Made by a program: the position numbers and the translations under genes
Shown here: positions 59,973 to 64,000 of the stretch, one piece after another
Numbering within the stretch: the first letter of the stretch is position 1
Layout: every line of letters begins with the position of its first letter
The notes under the pieces: generated by a model
What the model was told of the DNA's origin: nothing
The model's database searches: none
The model's input: only the letters and a program-made list of their open reading frames with translations
Assembly: GCA_029204225.1 (NCBI GenBank)
Contig: CM055102.1
Location: 27,256,922 to 27,320,921 of the forward strand
Source of the DNA: Diphasiastrum complanatum
Lineage: Eukaryota; Streptophyta; Lycopodiopsida; Lycopodiales; Lycopodiaceae
Length of the DNA: 64,000 nucleotides
Direction: 5' to 3'

Positions 59973-60765
59973 CAAGTACAAGAGCATAGGCCATTGATCT
60001 AATGCAAATCCATTTTTAGCAAGTTTCGGTGCTAAAAACTAGTATTGAGAGGGCAAGCTAGAATCTTGATTTTGGTGAGGAGATTTGATTCCAAACTTGG
60101 TAGGGGACCAAATCCGTACTGTCCACATGTGTGGGCACCTCTGAACCTGCATTTAATGCATGGTATTCATTTGATCCAAAAAAATTCAATTTGTGAGCTA
60201 TTGGTGTAATTTTTGGTGGAGATCCTAGGATAATCTACCAAGATCATTTGTCATTGATTAGATTTGAATTTGTTTCATGGAATCTAATTAATCTAGGCTG
60301 ATTTCAAGTCCTATTAAGGTTAAAAATAGGTCTTGAAAGTACACCAAGAAGGAAGAAAGAGATTAAGTCATTTTTTTGTCCAAAAATAGCCAAATTTGGC
60401 AAGATTTGATTGTAAGTAGATTTCACATCATCTTATCTTCATTCCAACTTTGTGAGGGAGTGCTAGAACTGAGATTATAAGTCCATTTGTTGGATTAGAA
60501 ATCTAATTTGAGTGAAAAACTACAAGAGAGAGACCTTAGTGAGTTTCTAGAGACAATCAAATCCATTTCTTGGCAAGATTTGTTTGAAAGTAGTTTTCAC
60601 TTCATCTTATCTTCATTCCAGCTTTGTGAGGGAGTGATAGAACTGTGATTATAAGTCCATTTGTTGGATTAGAAATCAAATTTGAGTGAAACACTGCAAG
60701 TGTGAGACCTTTGTGAGTTTCAAGTCAATCAAATCTATTTCTTGTTTGTAGAAGTCACTAGTAAG

Positions 60766-62922
60766 ATGGGATCTGCTGGAGCATACCTTCTAGAAGCTAG
60801 TGAGAGGTTGAATTCTACAAATTATGCTATTTGGAAGGTTAGAATGGAGTCACTCTTAGTGCTCCAAGACCTTTATGAGTTCTTGATTGAAGATGAAAAT
60901 GAACCTCTAGGTGTACAGGAGTTAGCTAGATACAAGAAGAGATCTAGGCTTGCACTTCATTGTGTGAAGATGAATGTGAGAAATGATTTGTTGAGAGAAG
61001 TATTAGCTTGTACTAATGCTAAAGAGGCTTGGGAGTCTTTAAAATCAATCTATGAGTCTAGCAACACTTCTAGAGTTCTTATGCTTAGAAATCAAATTTT
61101 GCAAAGCATGAGGAGAAGTGAGGAGAGTGCACAGCATTATGTACTTAGAATCAAGTCTCTAAATAGGGAGTTGGCTTCCATTGGAGAGAAGATTCATGAC
61201 GGAGAGCTTGTACAAATTGTCCTTAATGGTCTAGGAGATGACTTCGCAAATTTGGTCCAAATTTTTGCCATCCAAGACACTTTGCCAACTATAGAAAAAC
61301 TTCACAGTGTATTAGTGGCTGAAGAGTGTAGGATGCTCCATGCAAAATCTAGGATGAGTTTCTTGTCTTTGCAGGTTGGTGATGAGAAAGCCAATTTCTC
61401 ATTCAAGGGCAAAAAGAAGACCAATGGAAAGAAGAAGCATCCAAAGGAGGCCAAAGAAGAGGATGATGCATCAAGTTCAAAGGACAAGTCAAAGCAAAAA
61501 TGCTTCTTTTGTGGAAAGAAGGGGCATTATGCATCTGAATGCTACAAGAGGCTAAGAGCACAAGTGGAGGAGGACAAACAAGGAAACCTTGCAAAGGAGG
61601 AGGAGGAGGATGAAGTAGATGTATTCTTGATGGCATCTACATCCTCACCAACAAGCAATAGCAATTCAAGAGACAATTGGTGGATCGACAGTGGGGCTAG
61701 CTCCCACATGTCTTGTGAAAAGGACTTTTTCTCAACCTTACAGTCATTCAATGATGCTAAAAAGTTTGTCTTTACTGCAAATGATGAAGAGTGTAGGATA
61801 GATGGTGTTGGCACCATCTCTTTGTGTCTAGAATCCTCAAAATGCATGGATCTAGAAAATGTCCTTTATGTACCATCAATCACCAAGAATATGCTTAGTG
61901 TTGGTCTACTCTTAGAAAGTGGTTTGGATGTCCACTTTAAGCATGGTGTTTGCTTCATCTTGAAGAATGATGTTTGTATTGCAAAGGGATTTAAACATGG
62001 AAGATTGTTTAAGTTGGAAGCTAGTGTTGCTTTTAAAAGAATGAGCTTGGCAAAGGAGGAGATCACTCAAGAGGAGATCTTGGCAAAGTGTGATCTTGCT
62101 TGCATTGAGGAGGAGCATCAAAAGGAGGAAGATTTTGAGGATCAGCCTCAAAGCATGAAAGTTCCAAGGGAGTCCTCAATGACAATGTCCGAGTCATCAA
62201 ATTGCATGCAAATTGTCCATTCAAGTGTGCATCTTGCAAGGGTGGTGAGCATTGGAGAGTCTACTATCTTTGACTACTTTTTGGAAAGTATTAGTAGACA
62301 TGAGGTGACTTGTTTCTTACCTTTAAGATTCATGGTGTTTATTACTTTGTATGACAAGACAATGAAATGGGATGCTTTGAAATCTACATTTGTTGTTGAT
62401 AAAGCAATTTCATTGGATAACTATTTTTGTAATAGTTTGAATAGTGTCATAAAAGATGAAACATCATTTGTATTGGAAATCTTTGGGTCCACATGCTTTG
62501 AGCATGATCATTCCAATGTAAGGACCAAAGATTATCCTATTTCAATGATAGGAATAATGGTAGTGTTTTGCTCTTCAAGTAGAGATTGTAGAATCTACTT
62601 GTTTTCAACCAAAGAATTTGTCAATGGTGGAAATGTGATCTTTCAAGAGTGGAAGATTTGTAAACTTGAAGAAGCACCTTTGGATCAACACATTATTCAA
62701 TTCATTGATGTTTTGGAGTCAAGTCAAGTGGAGGAGCAAGCTCAAGACCCGAGGACTCCAAGAAGAACCTTGAGTATCAAGATGGAGCCATCTAGGCTCA
62801 ATCATATGGATCAAGCAAGACAAGTTGTCTTTGGCAACATTATTTATGCACTTAATATTTTAATTGATGTATCTTCAAGTGCACAAAATGCCTTGGAATC
62901 CATGGCTTGGCATGATGTTTAG
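60766..62922 (+). CDS. Copia-type Gag-protease with a novel C-terminal half, 718 codons, intact
   Basis: ATG 60766 (MGSAGAYLLEASERLNSTNY) is the usual copia gag start. UBN2-type gag covers residues about 15-190 (IWKVRMESLL; RNQILQSMRRSEESA; ELASIGEKIHDGEL). The knuckle CFFCGKKGHYASEC (246-259) is canonical. The protease has Asp308-Ser-Gly (WWIDSGASSHMS). NVLYVPSITKNMLSVGLL and GRLFKLEA end the normal pre-integrase part at about residue 425. The next 290 residues lack the HHCC zinc domain, the D-D-E core and RT. Residues about 573-632 (FGSTCFEHDHSNVRTKDYPI, FVNGGNVIFQEW) resemble a worn integrase C-terminal domain. No stop or frameshift interrupts 2.1 kb. Confidence 0.85.
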   Translation: MGSAGAYLLEASERLNSTNYAIWKVRMESLLVLQDLYEFLIEDENEPLGVQELARYKKRSRLALHCVKMNVRNDLLREVLACTNAKEAWESLKSIYESSNTSRVLMLRNQILQSMRRSEESAQHYVLRIKSLNRELASIGEKIHDGELVQIVLNGLGDDFANLVQIFAIQDTLPTIEKLHSVLVAEECRMLHAKSRMSFLSLQVGDEKANFSFKGKKKTNGKKKHPKEAKEEDDASSSKDKSKQKCFFCGKKGHYASECYKRLRAQVEEDKQGNLAKEEEEDEVDVFLMASTSSPTSNSNSRDNWWIDSGASSHMSCEKDFFSTLQSFNDAKKFVFTANDEECRIDGVGTISLCLESSKCMDLENVLYVPSITKNMLSVGLLLESGLDVHFKHGVCFILKNDVCIAKGFKHGRLFKLEASVAFKRMSLAKEEITQEEILAKCDLACIEEEHQKEEDFEDQPQSMKVPRESSMTMSESSNCMQIVHSSVHLARVVSIGESTIFDYFLESISRHEVTCFLPLRFMVFITLYDKTMKWDALKSTFVVDKAISLDNYFCNSLNSVIKDETSFVLEIFGSTCFEHDHSNVRTKDYPISMIGIMVVFCSSSRDCRIYLFSTKEFVNGGNVIFQEWKICKLEEAPLDQHIIQFIDVLESSQVEEQAQDPRTPRRTLSIKMEPSRLNHMDQARQVVFGNIIYALNILIDVSSSAQNALESMAWHDV

Positions 62923-63132
62923 TTTTGAAGTGTGCTACATGTATATAGACACATTTATGGAACATCTTGTAAGGGATCCTCTAAGAGGTGGTGAAAGATC
63001 CTTCATGGACATCATTCTCTATTGGAGTCTCAAAAGTTCCTTCTTTGTAGCTGGATTTTTTAGACACTTCTAAAAGCTTTCATTGATCTATCAAGAGAGT
63101 TGTAAATAGATCAAGCTAAATTTGAGGAGGAG

Positions 63133-63833
63133 TGTGAAGAATTGCCAAAAATTTGCAAATCTAGCTTGATCAAAAACCATGTAGAATAGTGTAAATTGTG
63201 TACGCAAGTGGGTCCCACACATGTGAGGCCATGATGCCACATGAGAAACCCATTCTAATGTAGGTTAGGTCAAGTCAAGAGAGTTGGTCATGTCTATTTG
63301 GTAGTCATCCCTACTTTATAGGACCTACACCTAAGTTTAAGGTGAAAATTTGACCAACTAGCTACCTACCAAGCATAACTCTAGGAAATAGACTAGGGTT
63401 TCATTTTAGGTCAAGGAGAGTGAGTTAAATTCCTTATTACATGCTGGAAATCCACCTAACTTCAAGAAGGAAGTCGAATTTGCTATGTATTCCCTCTCTC
63501 CATATTGAGAAGATAGAAAATTTTTGGAGCTCATTGGCAATCTCAAGCTAGTTCACTATGTACATTGAGTTTTTGTGATCCAAATGAAACCAAATCAATT
63601 TCTACTTGTTTCTCAGGTTGAAGGCCGTACTACAGCCTGTAGTACACACGTGTGGGCTCGGATTTCAATGTTTATCAATGCTTTTGATTGTTAATGCTTG
63701 TTGTTTGTCAAATTGCCAATCTAGATCAACTTTTTTGTGTCTAGTTTTTTGATAGATTGTTAAGCAAGCATCCAATCACTCTTGTGGATCTTTTGTAGAT
63801 CCATTTATGGTCCTAAAGTATAGTACTTTCACA
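63133..63833 (+). repeat. 3' LTR of copia 5
   Basis: 701 bp, colinear with the 5' LTR. It is preceded by a purine-rich AAATTTGAGGAGGAG (polypurine tract) and followed by ATGGT. Confidence 0.93.
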
Positions 63834-64000
63834 ATGGTGAATCCCGGAAGATGGAATGACCATGTAGGAACTAGTATTTCTAGGCCAAGTAATAAATGCA
63901 AGTAGACCCCTCTTAAAGAAAGCAGAGTGAGCCACCTTTTGATGGTGACCTCTAGTGGAGAGCATTATTCCACTTATAATTTGTGTAATGTGGAAATGCC

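Larger units (their letters stand above)
59260..63833 (+). mobile_element. Copia 5: complete, young, non-autonomous copia-like element
   Basis: LTRs 59260-59960 and 63133-63833 are each 701 bp (TGTGAAGAATT...CTTTCACA) and differ at only about 11 positions that I can find. The 5-bp target duplication ATGGT is perfect (59255-59259 and 63834-63838). The PBS TGGTATCAGAGC follows the 5' LTR immediately. The 3.2-kb interior carries one intact ORF (60766-62922) with gag and protease, but no integrase catalytic core, reverse transcriptase or RNase H. An autonomous relative must have supplied them. Confidence 0.92.

Noticed and set aside
60742-60765. Upstream extension of the copia 5 ORF starting at TTG 60742
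   Set aside because: TTG is an unlikely start here. The ATG at 60766 gives the standard gag N-terminus.

Overview
The window is nuclear DNA of a land plant. It carries two spliced host genes with plant-specific signatures, a cytokinin-type (type-A) response regulator and a plant CLC anion transporter. They sit in a dense bed of Ty1-copia, Ty3-gypsy, LINE, Penelope-like and MITE-like repeats. A 10-kb CLC intron, long (CT)n/(GA)n tracts, a Penelope-like reverse transcriptase and an R2-type LINE suggest a large-genome non-angiosperm vascular plant. A fern or gymnosperm is my guess; the species cannot be fixed from the sequence alone.

Layout. 1-1829 is the 3' end of a non-autonomous LTR element (+). 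1830-4431 holds two unrecognised ORFs. 3709-11398 is a broken Ty3-gypsy element (-), whose gag is split by a complete second copy of the same non-autonomous LTR element (6641-10430). 11781-12506 is a (CT)n tract plus two adjacent hairpins. 12290-15958 is a decayed Penelope-like element (+) with an inverted copy of its own 3' end at the left and a (CT)n tract at the right. 15959-22140 has three copia elements: one nearly complete (-), one gag fragment (-) and one RNase H tail (+). 22141-25450 has no recognisable gene. 27223-28538 is the response regulator, five exons, inside a roughly 4-kb stretch almost free of repeats. 29600-37930 is a patchwork of LINE, copia and gypsy fragments. 40200-54827 is the CLC gene (-), seven exons, 793 codons; its third intron is filled with fold-back elements, microsatellites and relic ORFs. 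56696-57815 is an R2-type LINE whose reverse transcriptase is missing. 59260-63833 is a young, complete copia-like element with near-identical LTRs, a perfect target duplication and one intact 718-codon gag-protease ORF, but no integrase core or reverse transcriptase.

How the parts relate. Only the response regulator and CLC look like functioning host genes. They belong to separate processes: cytokinin phosphorelay output and vacuolar/endomembrane anion transport. The mobile elements are mostly dead. The exceptions worth attention are the 59260-63833 element, built like a parasite of an autonomous copia element, and the MITEs inside the CLC intron, which still show target duplications.
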